Shown here one piece after another: positions 7,801 through 16,064 of a DNA stretch of 46,911 nt. The stretch's first letter is position 1; the number at the start of each line of letters is the position of its first letter. A program made the translations under genes and the position numbers. A model generated the notes under the pieces. The model had not been told where the DNA came from. It saw only the letters and a program-made list of their open reading frames with translations, and ran no database searches. The stretch is from Ruminococcus sp. (GTDB taxonomy: Bacteria > Bacillota > Clostridia > Oscillospirales > Ruminococcaceae), in the NCBI GenBank assembly GCA_015066875.1, contig SVNM01000007.1:1-46911 (forward strand). Direction: 5' to 3'.

Positions 7801-10002
7801 TCAGATTTTTTTAAGCCTGAGAGCGTTGGTAACAACCGAAACCGAAGAAAGGCTCATAGCTGCGGCGCCTATCATAGGATTGAGCAGTGGACCGCCGAAA
7901 GCATAGAGAATACCCGCAGCAACGGGGATTCCAAGCGAATTATAGCAGAAAGCCCAGAAAAGGTTTTGCTTAATGTTTTTTACAGTAGCGTGACTGATAC
8001 GTATTGCATCGTTGACTCCTTCGAGACTGTTTTTCATAAGGACGATATCTGCACAGTCAATAGCGATATCAGTACCTGAGCCGATAGCGATGCCGACGTT
8101 TGCAGCAGCAAGAGCGGGAGCATCATTGATTCCGTCACCGCACATAGCAACGAATTCGCCTTTCTCTATGAGCTTTTTGATTTCAGATTCTTTTTGTTCG
8201 GGAAGAACCTGAGCAATTACAGTAGAAATCCCTGCTTCTGAAGCAATGAACTCAGCAGCGTTTTTGTTATCGCCAGTGAGCATAACAGTTTTAATTCCCT
8301 GATCGTTAAGCTTGGCAATAACTTCACGGCTTGTTTCACGTATTTTATCTGAAACGGCGATGATTCCAACAAGAGCTCCGCCCACTGAGACTAAAGCAAT
8401 GGTTTTACCCTGAGAGGTCAATCTTCTGATATCCTCATCAGCTTCTGAGATATCAATATTATTATTTGTCAGGAGCTGAGGTTTACCGATAAGACAGGTT
8501 TTATTATCAATAACCCCTCTGATGCCATAGCCTGAAACAGCGGTGAAATCTGTAATATCGGGCAGAATCTCCGTTGCCTTGCTGACGATTGCCGAAGCAA
8601 TGGGGTGTTCTGAATTTTTCTCAAGAGTAGCAGCGTAATTAATAAGCTGATTCTGAGAGAAATTTCCATATGGGATAACATCTGTAACAGAAGGCTTACC
8701 CTCAGTCACTGTACCTGTTTTATCGAAAACGACAGTTGTGATTTTGTTGGTGTATTCAAGCGCCTGAGCGTTTTTGAAGAGTATTCCGTACTCAGCAGCG
8801 CGTCCTGTGGCAGTGATAATTGCAGTAGGAGTAGCAAGTCCGAGAGCACATGGGCAAGCAATAACCATAACGCTGATAAATATTTTCAGTGAATGTTCAA
8901 AATCTCTTAGAGCGATAAACCAGATAACCGAAGCAATCAGAGCTATGACAATTACAGTATTCACGAAAATTCCCGCAACCTTATCAGCAAGTCTTGCTAT
9001 AGGAGCCTTAGAGCCTGATGCTTCTTCAACCATACGGATAATCTGAGAAAGAGAGGTATCAGAACCGACCTTTTCAGCTTTATATTCGAGATATCCTTCA
9101 GAGTTGACAGTTCCGGCAAAAACATTATCGCCTGTATTTTTCTCAACTGGCAGACTTTCACCCGTAAGCATTGATTCGTTAACAGCAGAGCTTCCCGAAA
9201 GGATAATTCCGTCACAGGGGAAACTTTCACCGGGTTTGATAGCGATAATATCTCCTGGCATAACCTCATCAACAGGTATAACAGAGATAACACCGTCTCT
9301 TTTTACCGATGCTGTTTTCGGAGCAAGAGCGCCCAGCTTTTTAATAGCCTCTCCTGTTTTATTTCGTGAGCTTGATTCAAGGAATTTACCCACCATAACG
9401 AGAGTAATGATTATGGCAGTACTCTCGAAATACAGATGATGAACAGCGTGTTCATCGCCGAGAATAATTCTGATAAGCGAGTACATACTGTAGATAAAAG
9501 CGGAAGAAGTACCTACGGCGACAAGGCTGTCCATATTTGGATTACGGTGGAAAAGCTTTGAAAAACCGCTTGTATAGAACTTATAACCCGCAAGCATAAC
9601 AGGAACAGCAAGGCAAAGCTGAACTATTGCATAAGCAAGGGGAGTGTGGGCGTCTACAGGCGAGGGGAGCCCGATCATAGGTCCCATAGCGATATAGAAC
9701 AAAGGAACAGAAAAAACAAGAGCAACAACAAGTTTTATCTTAGCGATTTTACGTTCTTTAATTTTCTTGGCTTCCTTCATCTGAGCGTATTCTTTTTCGT
9801 TATACATAGTAAATCCCGCATCGCTGACAGCTTTAGAAAGTGAGGCATAGTCAACAGCCGATTCATCGAATTCGATACAGGCTTTTTCGGAAGCGAGGTT
9901 GACAGAAGCGGAAACGGTATCAAGCTTATTGAGTGCTCGTTCAGCAGCAGCTGAACAGGCAGCACAGCTCATACCGTCGATAATTACAGTGATTTTTTTC
10001 AT
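7801..10002 (-). CDS. copA: Copper-exporting P1B-type ATPase
   Basis: This encodes 733 residues. One N-terminal heavy-metal domain carries GMSCAAC (Cys13, Cys16). Eight membrane helices are expected, with the CPC ion motif in ACPCALG near residue 382. DKTGT lies near 422, followed by the SEHP motif of P1B pumps and [16 protein letters not shown]. The CPC motif with the later Asn, Met and Ser residues fits Cu+ export. A TTG at 10020, inside copZ, is also in frame, but ATG 10002 gives a compact N-terminus. It lies 7 nt after the copZ stop with no strong Shine-Dalgarno, so translation is probably coupled. copA is the second gene of the copZ-copA operon. Confidence 0.93.
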   Translation of the reverse strand: MKKITVIIDGMSCAACSAAAERALNKLDTVSASVNLASEKACIEFDESAVDYASLSKAVSDAGFTMYNEKEYAQMKEAKKIKERKIAKIKLVVALVFSVPLFYIAMGPMIGLPSPVDAHTPLAYAIVQLCLAVPVMLAGYKFYTSGFSKLFHRNPNMDSLVAVGTSSAFIYSMYSLIRIILGDEHAVHHLYFESTAIIITLVMVGKFLESSSRNKTGEAIKKLGALAPKTASVKRDGVISVIPVDEVMPGDIIAIKPGESFPCDGIILSGSSAVNESMLTGESLPVEKNTGDNVFAGTVNSEGYLEYKAEKVGSDTSLSQIIRMVEEASGSKAPIARLADKVAGIFVNTVIVIALIASVIWFIALRDFEHSLKIFISVMVIACPCALGLATPTAIITATGRAAEYGILFKNAQALEYTNKITTVVFDKTGTVTEGKPSVTDVIPYGNFSQNQLINYAATLEKNSEHPIASAIVSKATEILPDITDFTAVSGYGIRGVIDNKTCLIGKPQLLTNNNIDISEADEDIRRLTSQGKTIALVSVGGALVGIIAVSDKIRETSREVIAKLNDQGIKTVMLTGDNKNAAEFIASEAGISTVIAQVLPEQKESEIKKLIEKGEFVAMCGDGINDAPALAAANVGIAIGSGTDIAIDCADIVLMKNSLEGVNDAIRISHATVKNIKQNLFWAFCYNSLGIPVAAGILYAFGGPLLNPMIGAAAMSLSSVSVVTNALRLKKI

Positions 10003-10009
10003 ATAGGAC

Positions 10010-10213
10010 TCAGCACTCAAAGCCGGCTTCTTTAATTGCAGTCTTCACAGCGGGAACAACACTGTTATCCTGAGCCTTGATTTTTACAACACCCTTTTTA
10101 GCGCTTGCCTTAGCAGATTCAACACCTGAAACAGCCTCACAAGCCTTCTGAACGCTTGCCTCGCAATGAGAACAAGACATACCTGAAACTTCAATGATAA
10201 TAGATTTCAACAT
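10010..10213 (-). CDS. copZ: CopZ-like copper chaperone
   Basis: This encodes 67 residues forming one heavy-metal-associated domain, with the Cu+ site GMSCSHC (Cys14 and Cys17). CopZ proteins carry Cu+ in the cytosol and deliver it to the N-terminal domain of CopA, which is encoded directly downstream. A GGAGG site 9 nt before ATG and a promoter at 10251-10279 support the start. No csoR or copY gene is visible in this window. Confidence 0.9.
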   Translation of the reverse strand: MLKSIIIEVSGMSCSHCEASVQKACEAVSGVESAKASAKKGVVKIKAQDNSVVPAVKTAIKEAGFEC

Positions 10214-10250
10214 AACAGAAAACCTCCATAAACTAAATATTTATACATAC

Positions 10251-10279
10251 ATTATAACATTTTTTCTTATTATAATCAA
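10251..10279 (-). promoter_or_regulatory. Promoter of copZ-copA
   Basis: On the minus strand, TTGATT (10274-10279) and TATAAT (10251-10256) are 17 nt apart. I did not find an obvious CopY box (TACA-N2-TGTA) or a clear CsoR operator. Confidence 0.8.
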
Positions 10280-10312
10280 ACTGAGTTAGCCTGTGGAAAC
10301 AACAAATCCGAG

Positions 10313-10341
10313 TTGACAAATGTATGAGGTTGATTTATAAT
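10313..10341 (+). promoter_or_regulatory. Full-consensus promoter of the HAD gene
   Basis: TTGACA (10313-10318), a 17-nt spacer and TATAAT (10336-10341) match the SigA consensus exactly. It is divergent from the copZ promoter. Confidence 0.9.
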
Positions 10342-10367
10342 ATAATACTGGTCTGGAGGAGATTGAT

Positions 10368-11156
10368 ATGAAGAAAATAATATTTTTTGATGTAGACGGA
10401 ACACTTGTAACTGAAGATGAATATGCAAGAATACCTGAAAGTACAGTCAGAGCAATAAAAAAAGCACGTGAAAACGGCCACCTGACATTTATTAATACAG
10501 GCAGAACGATTTTCAATCTCAGTGATGAGCTGAAAGAGATAGGTTTTGATGGATATGTATGTGGCTGTGGTACGTATATAGAGTATAACGGAGAGGTGCT
10601 TGTTCATAACAAGCTTGAAAAAAGCAGATGCATAGAGATATCGACACTTCTAAGAAAACACAATGCACCACCTGTGTATGAGAGAAGCGATTGTCTGTTT
10701 TTTGACAGCAATTTTAATGATACAAAAGAAATAAGATATTTCAAGGAAGTATTTTTATCTCAGGGAGTAGATACAACACATACAACTGATGATGAAGATT
10801 TCAGCTTTGACAAGTTTGTTTTCTGGTGTAATGATGAAAACTCTTTTGAAGCGATAAAAGATGAAATCGAGAAGGATTTTATGATAATTGACCGGGGCGA
10901 AGGCTTTTATGAGAACGTGCCGAAGGGATATACCAAAGCAACAGCCATAGAGTTACTGCTTGTAAAGCTGAATATTCCGCTTGAGAATTCATATGCAGTA
11001 GGAGACAGCCCTAATGATCTGCCGATGCTTAAAGCAGTACCTAACAGCATTGCAATGGGTGGCGCAGAAAGAATATATCCATATGTTTCGTATATTACAA
11101 AGCCTATAGAGGAAGACGGAATAGAATATGCATTAAAGCATTTCGGAATAATCTGA
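10368..11156 (+). CDS. Cof-type HAD-superfamily phosphatase
   Basis: This encodes 262 residues. Motif I is DVDGT with nucleophile Asp8 and acid/base Asp10. Motif II is NTGRT at about 44-48. Motif IV is GDSPND at about 212-217, which coordinates Mg2+. The segment between motifs II and IV is the IIB-type cap that selects the substrate. Family members dephosphorylate sugar phosphates, nucleotides or cofactor intermediates, and the substrate cannot be told from sequence. GGAGGAG lies 6 nt before ATG. The gene stands alone with a full-consensus promoter. Confidence 0.88.
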   Translation: MKKIIFFDVDGTLVTEDEYARIPESTVRAIKKARENGHLTFINTGRTIFNLSDELKEIGFDGYVCGCGTYIEYNGEVLVHNKLEKSRCIEISTLLRKHNAPPVYERSDCLFFDSNFNDTKEIRYFKEVFLSQGVDTTHTTDDEDFSFDKFVFWCNDENSFEAIKDEIEKDFMIIDRGEGFYENVPKGYTKATAIELLLVKLNIPLENSYAVGDSPNDLPMLKAVPNSIAMGGAERIYPYVSYITKPIEEDGIEYALKHFGII

Positions 11157-11258
11157 TAAACAGCAATAAAATTATAAAATATAGCAATAATGTGCACAAC
11201 TGAAAAATAATAACCAAGTTTCAACGTATAAAATGCTTTAAATTGTATAAAAGGTTTA

Positions 11259-11287
11259 TTGTAAAAATTGATAAAAAATGATATAAT
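11259..11287 (+). promoter_or_regulatory. Promoter of the phosphofructokinase gene
   Basis: TTGTAA (11259-11264), 17 nt and TATAAT (11282-11287). It predicts a leader of roughly 95 nt before the start codon. Nothing else is recognised in 11157-11258. Confidence 0.75.
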
Positions 11288-11319
11288 TAACTTGTACTTG
11301 TTTTTCAGGTATAAAAATT

Positions 11320-11388
11320 GAGAGGGAGAGCAGATATAGCAATATAATACGTAATATTAGCACTTGCGCTTGCGATATCTGCAAAAAA
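11320..11388 (+). promoter_or_regulatory. Hairpin separating Shine-Dalgarno and start codon
   Basis: No Shine-Dalgarno lies directly before the phosphofructokinase start. A purine-rich GAGAGGGAGAG at 11320-11330 is about 60 nt upstream. Between them, 11330-11342 and 11370-11382 pair as eight base pairs (GCAGATAT/ATATCTGC), one A-G mismatch and four more (GCAA/TTGC). If this stem forms, GGAG at 11325-11328 lies only 7 unpaired nt from ATG 11389. An inner AATAT/ATATT stem (11341-11358) is also possible. A structure-bridged ribosome binding site is an inference. Confidence 0.5.
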
Positions 11389-12612
11389 ATGAATATGAAC
11401 ATTGCAGTAGCACAATCCGGCGGACCTACCTGCGCTATCAATGCATCACTTGCTGGTGTATTTGAGGCGGGAATAATCTCTAAGGGAGTAGATAAAATCT
11501 ACGGTTCATTCAATGGTATAGAGGGAATCATTGAAAACCGACTGGCAGATTTATCTGAGTATCTTAAAACAAACGAAGACCTAGAGCTTCTTATGAGAAC
11601 ACCGTCAGCAGCTCTTGGATCATGCAGAAGGAAGCTTCCTGAATATGAAAATGATCCTGAGATATATAAGACAATAACAGAGTGTTTCAGAAGGTATAAT
11701 ATAGGACTTTTCCTTTATATCGGCGGAAATGACTCTATGGATACAGTAGCAAAGCTTTCACGTTATTATGCTGAAAATTCAATTGACATAAAGGTAATAG
11801 GAATTCCGAAAACAATTGACAATGACCTTTACGGAACAGATTACTGTCCCGGATTTGGTTCTGCGGCTAAATATGTAGCGGCGACTGTTCAGGAGATTAC
11901 ACGAGACAGCAACGTGTACAGTGTTCCGTCAGTAACGATAGTTGAGACAATGGGAAGACACGCAGGCTGGCTTACAGCTGCATCTGCCTGTATGAGACTT
12001 AACGGAGAGAGTGCTCCACATCTTATATATCTTCCGGAGCATACATTCTGTAGTGAAAAGTTCATAAATGATGTAAAAGAGATGATGAAGAAGCATAAAG
12101 CTGTAATCTGTGCTGTATCAGAGGGAGTTCGTACAGCAGACGGCAAATTTGCCGCAGAAGAGTATCAGTCGTGCAAGACAGACGCTTTCGGACATGCATA
12201 CTTATCAGGAATAGGCAAGTATCTTGAAAATCTTGTTTCTGAGAAAATCGGCTGTAAGGTTCGTTCCATAGAACTCAATGTAATGCAGAGATGCAGTTCG
12301 CACTTTGCTTCACTTACAGATATAGAAGGTGCACGCAGTATTGGTGCGGAGGCTGTAAACGCGGGTGTTGACGGCGAAACAGGCTGTATGATGACATTTG
12401 AAAGAGTATCATCATCTCCTTATGAATATACAATTTCACGCATACCCGCTGATAAAGCAGCCAACAGTGAGCGTTTCTTCCCTAAGGAATGGATTAACGA
12501 TGAGGGAAATGATGTAACAGACGATGCTCTGAAGTATCTTATGCCTCTTATTCAGGGTGAGCTTCTTCCCATAATGAAGAACGGTATGCCCCAGCATTTC
12601 CAGTTCAGATAA
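11389..12612 (+). CDS. pfp: PPi-type phosphofructokinase
   Basis: This encodes 407 residues of the PfkA superfamily, which phosphorylates fructose 6-phosphate in glycolysis. Residue signatures indicate pyrophosphate rather than ATP as donor: GGNDS at 112-116 puts Asp115 where ATP enzymes have Gly, and PKTIDND at 140-146 has Lys141 where ATP enzymes have Gly. The segment ETMGRHAGW is the usual fructose 6-phosphate region. PPi-dependent enzymes allow reversible, energy-saving glycolysis and are common in anaerobic Clostridia. A second ATG at 11395 is possible. The gene has its own promoter and an unusual structured leader without an adjacent Shine-Dalgarno. Confidence 0.9.
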   Translation: MNMNIAVAQSGGPTCAINASLAGVFEAGIISKGVDKIYGSFNGIEGIIENRLADLSEYLKTNEDLELLMRTPSAALGSCRRKLPEYENDPEIYKTITECFRRYNIGLFLYIGGNDSMDTVAKLSRYYAENSIDIKVIGIPKTIDNDLYGTDYCPGFGSAAKYVAATVQEITRDSNVYSVPSVTIVETMGRHAGWLTAASACMRLNGESAPHLIYLPEHTFCSEKFINDVKEMMKKHKAVICAVSEGVRTADGKFAAEEYQSCKTDAFGHAYLSGIGKYLENLVSEKIGCKVRSIELNVMQRCSSHFASLTDIEGARSIGAEAVNAGVDGETGCMMTFERVSSSPYEYTISRIPADKAANSERFFPKEWINDEGNDVTDDALKYLMPLIQGELLPIMKNGMPQHFQFR

Positions 12613-12640
12613 AAATGCGGAGCTTTGGCTTAAATAATGC

Positions 12641-12669
12641 TTGACAAAAGGTCGGAAATCGTTTATAAT
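12641..12669 (+). promoter_or_regulatory. Full-consensus promoter of the valS operon
   Basis: TTGACA (12641-12646), a 17-nt spacer and TATAAT (12664-12669) match the SigA consensus exactly, directly upstream of the T-box. Confidence 0.92.
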
Positions 12670-12675
12670 GTACTC

Positions 12676-12938
12676 ATATTGTTAAAAGCTGTGATGGGAA
12701 GGAGTACGCTGGTTTCCGAAGCACAGAGAACTGTCGGTTGGTGCAAGACAGTGTGAAGAGTCAGCAGAAGTAGTCCCGGAGCTTCATAGGTGAAATAGCA
12801 GTAATCTATGACGTGTCCTCACGTTACAGGGGAAGAGGTTTAGCGACCTCGCAGAGTGCAGGGGAAACCCTGAATTCAGGTGGTAACACGGACAAACAGT
12901 TCGCCCTGAGCCTTAAAGGTTCGGGGCGATTTTATTTT
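12676..12938 (+). ncRNA. T-box riboswitch sensing uncharged tRNA-Val
   Basis: Stem I starts with GCT/AGC and GGGA/TCCC helices (12688-12699 with 12774-12782) around a kink-turn-like GTGAT bulge. AGTA and GAA specifier-loop motifs frame the codon GTA at 12770-12772 (Val), followed by G. The apical region has the usual AGAGA and GGTTGGTG elements. Two central hairpins are formed by ACGTG/CACGT and GAGGT/ACCTC. The T-box sequence AGGTGGTAACACGG covers 12878-12891; its TGGT can pair with the ACCA end of tRNA-Val. A terminator stem at 12901-12912 with 12918-12929 and a T-rich tail complete it. Uncharged tRNA should favour the antiterminator and expression of valS. Confidence 0.93.
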
Positions 12939-12951
12939 GCACACGAACCGG

Positions 12952-13025
12952 CATATGTAGGGGTGATGCCCACATCAACCCCAGTAGGTTATCAATTACA
13001 GCGGACTAATGTGGGATAGGTCCGA
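12952..13025 (+). promoter_or_regulatory. Two extra leader hairpins before valS
   Basis: Between the T-box terminator and the valS ribosome binding site, GGGGTGATG (12960-12968) pairs with CATCAACCCC (12973-12982, one bulged A). CGGAC (13002-13006) pairs with GTCCG (13020-13024). CCCACAT at 12969-12975 is also perfectly complementary to ATGTGGG at 13009-13015, which lies in the second loop. The elements could form a loop-loop interaction or alternative folds. No T-rich tail follows, so neither hairpin looks like a terminator. Confidence 0.45.
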
Positions 13026-13048
13026 AAAAAACTAAGGAGAAGATTTTT

Positions 13049-15673
13049 ATGGCAAAAGAGCTTGCAAAGTCCTATAATCCGAGAGAGTTTGAGGACAGAA
13101 TTTATAAGGCGTGGAATGATGGAGGTTGCTTCCGTGCAGAGGTTGATGAGAAGAAGACTCCCTATACAATTGTAATTCCCCCTCCGAACATTACAGGACA
13201 GCTCCATATGGGACACGCCCTTGATGAGACATTACAGGATATACTTATCCGTTGGAAGAGAATGTGCGGATATTCAGCACTGTGGCTTCCCGGAACAGAC
13301 CACGCAGCAATTGCTACAGAGGCAAAAATCGTTGAGGCAATGCGCAAGGAAGGCGTAACAAAGGAAGACCTTGGCAGAGACGGCTTTATGAAGCGTGCAT
13401 GGGAGTGGAAAAAACAGTATGGCGGACGTATTGTTGAACAGCTTAAGAAGCTTGGCTCATCATGTGACTGGTCAAGAGAGCGTTTCACAATGGACGAGGG
13501 CTGTTCAAAGGCAGTTAAGGAAGTTTTCGTAAAGTATTACGAAAAAGGACTCATCTACAGAGGCGAAAGAATTATCAACTGGTGTCCGCATTGTAAGACA
13601 TCTCTCTCAGACGCAGAGGTAAACTACGAAGATCAGGCAGGACATTTCTGGCATATCAGATACAAGATCAAGGACAGCGACGGCTATCTTGAACTTGCTA
13701 CAACACGTCCCGAGACACTTCTTGGCGATACAGCTGTAGCAGTAAATCCTAAGGACGAGCGTTACAAGGCGCTTGTAGGCAAGACAGTAATTCTTCCTAT
13801 CGTTCACAGAGAGATACCTATCGTAGCAGATGATTACGTAGAAATGGACTTCGGTACAGGTGTAGTAAAAATTACTCCTGCACACGACCCTAACGACTTT
13901 GAAGTAGGACTTCGTCACAATCTCCCTATCATTAATGTAATGACAGATGATGCAAAGATTACAGAGGATTATCCCAAGTACGCAGGAATGGACAGATTTG
14001 ATGCCCGTAAGGCAATTGTTGCAGACCTTGAAGCAGAGGGAGCTCTCGTTGAAATCGAGGATTACAGCCATAACGTAGGAACTTGCTACAGATGCGGAAC
14101 AACAGTAGAGCCCAAGATTTCAACACAGTGGTTTGTAAAGATGAAGCCTCTTGCACAGCCTGCAATTGACGCTGTAAAGAACGGCGATACAAAGTTTGTT
14201 CCTGAGCGTTTTGACAAGATTTACTTCCACTGGCTTGAAAATATCAAGGACTGGTGTATTTCCCGTCAGATCTGGTGGGGACATCAGATTCCCGCATTCT
14301 ACTGTGATGAGTGTGGAGAAATGGTTGTAACAAAGGAAGAGGGAGCAGTTTGTCCCAAGTGCGGAAAGGCGATGAGACAGGATCCCGACACACTTGATAC
14401 CTGGTTCAGTTCAGCACTCTGGCCCTTCTCAACACTTGGCTGGCCCGATAAGGACGCAGAAGACCTTAAGTACTTCTATCCCACAAACACACTTGTTACA
14501 GGCTATGACATCATTTTCTTCTGGGTAATCAGAATGATGTTCAGCGGACTTGAAAATATGGGCAAGGTACCCTTTGATACAGTTCTTATTCACGGACTTG
14601 TAAGAGACTCACAGGGTCGCAAGATGTCAAAATCTCTCGGCAACGGTATTGATCCTCTTGAGGTTATTGATGAGTACGGTGCAGATGCATTAAGATTTAT
14701 GCTTGCAACAGGAAACTCACCCGGAAACGATATGAGATACATCGACGAAAAGGTAAAGTCAGCACGTAACTTTGCAAACAAGCTCTGGAATGCATCACGT
14801 TTCATTATGATGAATCTTCCTGAGAATTTTGAGTTTAAGGGACTTCCCGAGAATCTTACTCTTGAGGACAAGTGGCTTGTAAACAAGTTCAACAAGCTTG
14901 CCAAGGAGGTTAACGATAACCTTGAAAGCTTTGAGCTTGGTGTAGCTTCAACAAAGATTTACGACTTTATCTGGGACGTTTACTGCGACTGGTATATCGA
15001 GCTTACAAAGCCGAGAATCCAGGCAGGCGGAGATACAATGGAAACAGCTCAGGCAGTACTTATCTGGGCAATGCAGGGAATGCTTAAGCTTCTTCACCCG
15101 TTTATGCCTTTCATCACAGAGGAGATATGGCAGGTTCTCACAAACGGCGAGAGTATGATTATGCTTGAAAGCTATCCTGTTTACGACGAATCCGTAAACT
15201 TTGATGCAGAGGAGAAGGACTTTGAAAAGGTTATCTCAGCAATCAAGGCAGTAAGAAATACAAGAACAGAAATGAACGTACCGCCCTCAGTAAAGGCAAA
15301 GCTCTTTATTGAGACAGCCGACGCAGAGCTCTTCAGCTCATGTGCACTTTTCTTCGAGAAGCTTGCTTCTGCTTCTGCAGTTGAAACAGGCGACAAATTT
15401 GATATTCCCGACTGTGCAAGTGCAGTAACAGATACAGCAAGAATTTTCATTCCTATGGACGAGCTTGTTGATAAGGAAAAGGAAATCGCACGTCTTGAAA
15501 AGGAAAAGGCAAAGGTTCAGAAGGACATCGACTTCCTCAGCGGAAAGCTTAATAATCCCGGATTTGTTGCAAAGGCTCCTGAAAAGCTTATTGAAGCAGA
15601 AAAGGCAAAGCTTGCAAATGCAGAGGAGAAAATGGCTAAGATCAATCAGTCAATCGAGGCTTTTAAGAAGTAA
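13049..15673 (+). CDS. valS: Valyl-tRNA synthetase
   Basis: This encodes 874 residues, the usual length for the class I enzyme that charges tRNA-Val. The HIGH-type motif is HMGH at 53-56, within the PPPNITGQLHMGHAL segment. KMSKS is at 525-529. An editing (CP1) domain lies between them and includes the TTRPETLLGDTAVAVNP segment. CxxC pairs in a zinc-like insertion are seen near 350 and 430-440. The C-terminus is the coiled-coil arm typical of ValRS, with heptad-like Lys/Glu from about 810. AAGGAGA precedes ATG by 9 nt. The gene is controlled by the T-box upstream and begins an operon with the next three genes. Confidence 0.97.
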   Translation: MAKELAKSYNPREFEDRIYKAWNDGGCFRAEVDEKKTPYTIVIPPPNITGQLHMGHALDETLQDILIRWKRMCGYSALWLPGTDHAAIATEAKIVEAMRKEGVTKEDLGRDGFMKRAWEWKKQYGGRIVEQLKKLGSSCDWSRERFTMDEGCSKAVKEVFVKYYEKGLIYRGERIINWCPHCKTSLSDAEVNYEDQAGHFWHIRYKIKDSDGYLELATTRPETLLGDTAVAVNPKDERYKALVGKTVILPIVHREIPIVADDYVEMDFGTGVVKITPAHDPNDFEVGLRHNLPIINVMTDDAKITEDYPKYAGMDRFDARKAIVADLEAEGALVEIEDYSHNVGTCYRCGTTVEPKISTQWFVKMKPLAQPAIDAVKNGDTKFVPERFDKIYFHWLENIKDWCISRQIWWGHQIPAFYCDECGEMVVTKEEGAVCPKCGKAMRQDPDTLDTWFSSALWPFSTLGWPDKDAEDLKYFYPTNTLVTGYDIIFFWVIRMMFSGLENMGKVPFDTVLIHGLVRDSQGRKMSKSLGNGIDPLEVIDEYGADALRFMLATGNSPGNDMRYIDEKVKSARNFANKLWNASRFIMMNLPENFEFKGLPENLTLEDKWLVNKFNKLAKEVNDNLESFELGVASTKIYDFIWDVYCDWYIELTKPRIQAGGDTMETAQAVLIWAMQGMLKLLHPFMPFITEEIWQVLTNGESMIMLESYPVYDESVNFDAEEKDFEKVISAIKAVRNTRTEMNVPPSVKAKLFIETADAELFSSCALFFEKLASASAVETGDKFDIPDCASAVTDTARIFIPMDELVDKEKEIARLEKEKAKVQKDIDFLSGKLNNPGFVAKAPEKLIEAEKAKLANAEEKMAKINQSIEAFKK

Positions 15674-15687
15674 TTGAACGATATTGG

Positions 15688-15711
15688 CAGACACCGCATC
15701 GGCGGTGTCTG
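15688..15711 (+). terminator. Strong hairpin between valS and the Dabb gene
   Basis: A perfect 10-bp stem (15688-15697 with 15702-15711) has a 4-nt ATCG loop. The tail TGTTAAGG is not a real T-tract, so this may reduce downstream transcription or protect the valS mRNA 3' end instead of fully terminating. The Shine-Dalgarno of the next gene follows within 5 nt. Confidence 0.45.
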
Positions 15712-15728
15712 TGTTAAGGAGAAATATT

Positions 15729-16031
15729 ATGATCAAACACATAGTAATGTTCAAGCTCAGGGAAGCAAACGGCAAGAGCGAGTATGAGAATGCTGTTGAA
15801 GCAAAAGAGCGTTTTAACGACGTAGTGGAAAATGTCAAGGAGCTTAAATCGGGCGAGGTTGTAATCAATTCCGATAAAGCACCTCAGGATAACTATACAA
15901 TTTCACTTATCTGCGATTTTGAAAGCATTGATGACCTTAATGCGTATCAGGTTCACCCTGCGCACAAGAAATTCGGAGCATTTATAGCTGAAATCAAAGA
16001 GGCAAGAGCCTGCATAGACTACGAATATTAA
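15729..16031 (+). CDS. Dabb (stress-responsive A/B barrel) protein
   Basis: This encodes 100 residues starting MIKHIVMFKLRE, the typical start of the Dabb dimeric alpha/beta-barrel family, and ending with a HPAHKKFGAFIAEI segment. The His in HPAH is commonly conserved. In plants and bacteria the family includes stress-induced proteins and some polyketide cyclases; the substrate here is unknown. AAGGAGA lies 7 nt before ATG 15729. A longer reading from 15684 would run through the hairpin and is unlikely. It follows valS and precedes an SDR, with short gaps consistent with one operon. Confidence 0.82.
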   Translation: MIKHIVMFKLREANGKSEYENAVEAKERFNDVVENVKELKSGEVVINSDKAPQDNYTISLICDFESIDDLNAYQVHPAHKKFGAFIAEIKEARACIDYEY

Positions 16032-16064
16032 GAGAATAATAATAACCGACAAGGAGGAAGAGTT

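Noticed and set aside
10002-10020. Frameshift or fusion between copZ and copA
   Set aside because: The 11-base overlap from the TTG at 10020 is only an alternative start. Both proteins are complete with separate metal-binding domains.
12813-13019. 68-residue open frame in the valS leader
   Set aside because: It runs through the T-box motif and terminator stem. It has no Shine-Dalgarno and its composition follows the RNA structure.
12952-13025. tRNA-like gene before valS
   Set aside because: The length and paired arms first suggested a tRNA, but there is no TTCGA-type T-arm, acceptor stem or plausible anticodon arm.
13607-14071. 154-residue open frame antisense to valS
   Set aside because: It is a Cys/Tyr-rich mirror of a conserved valS region with no RBS or family match.
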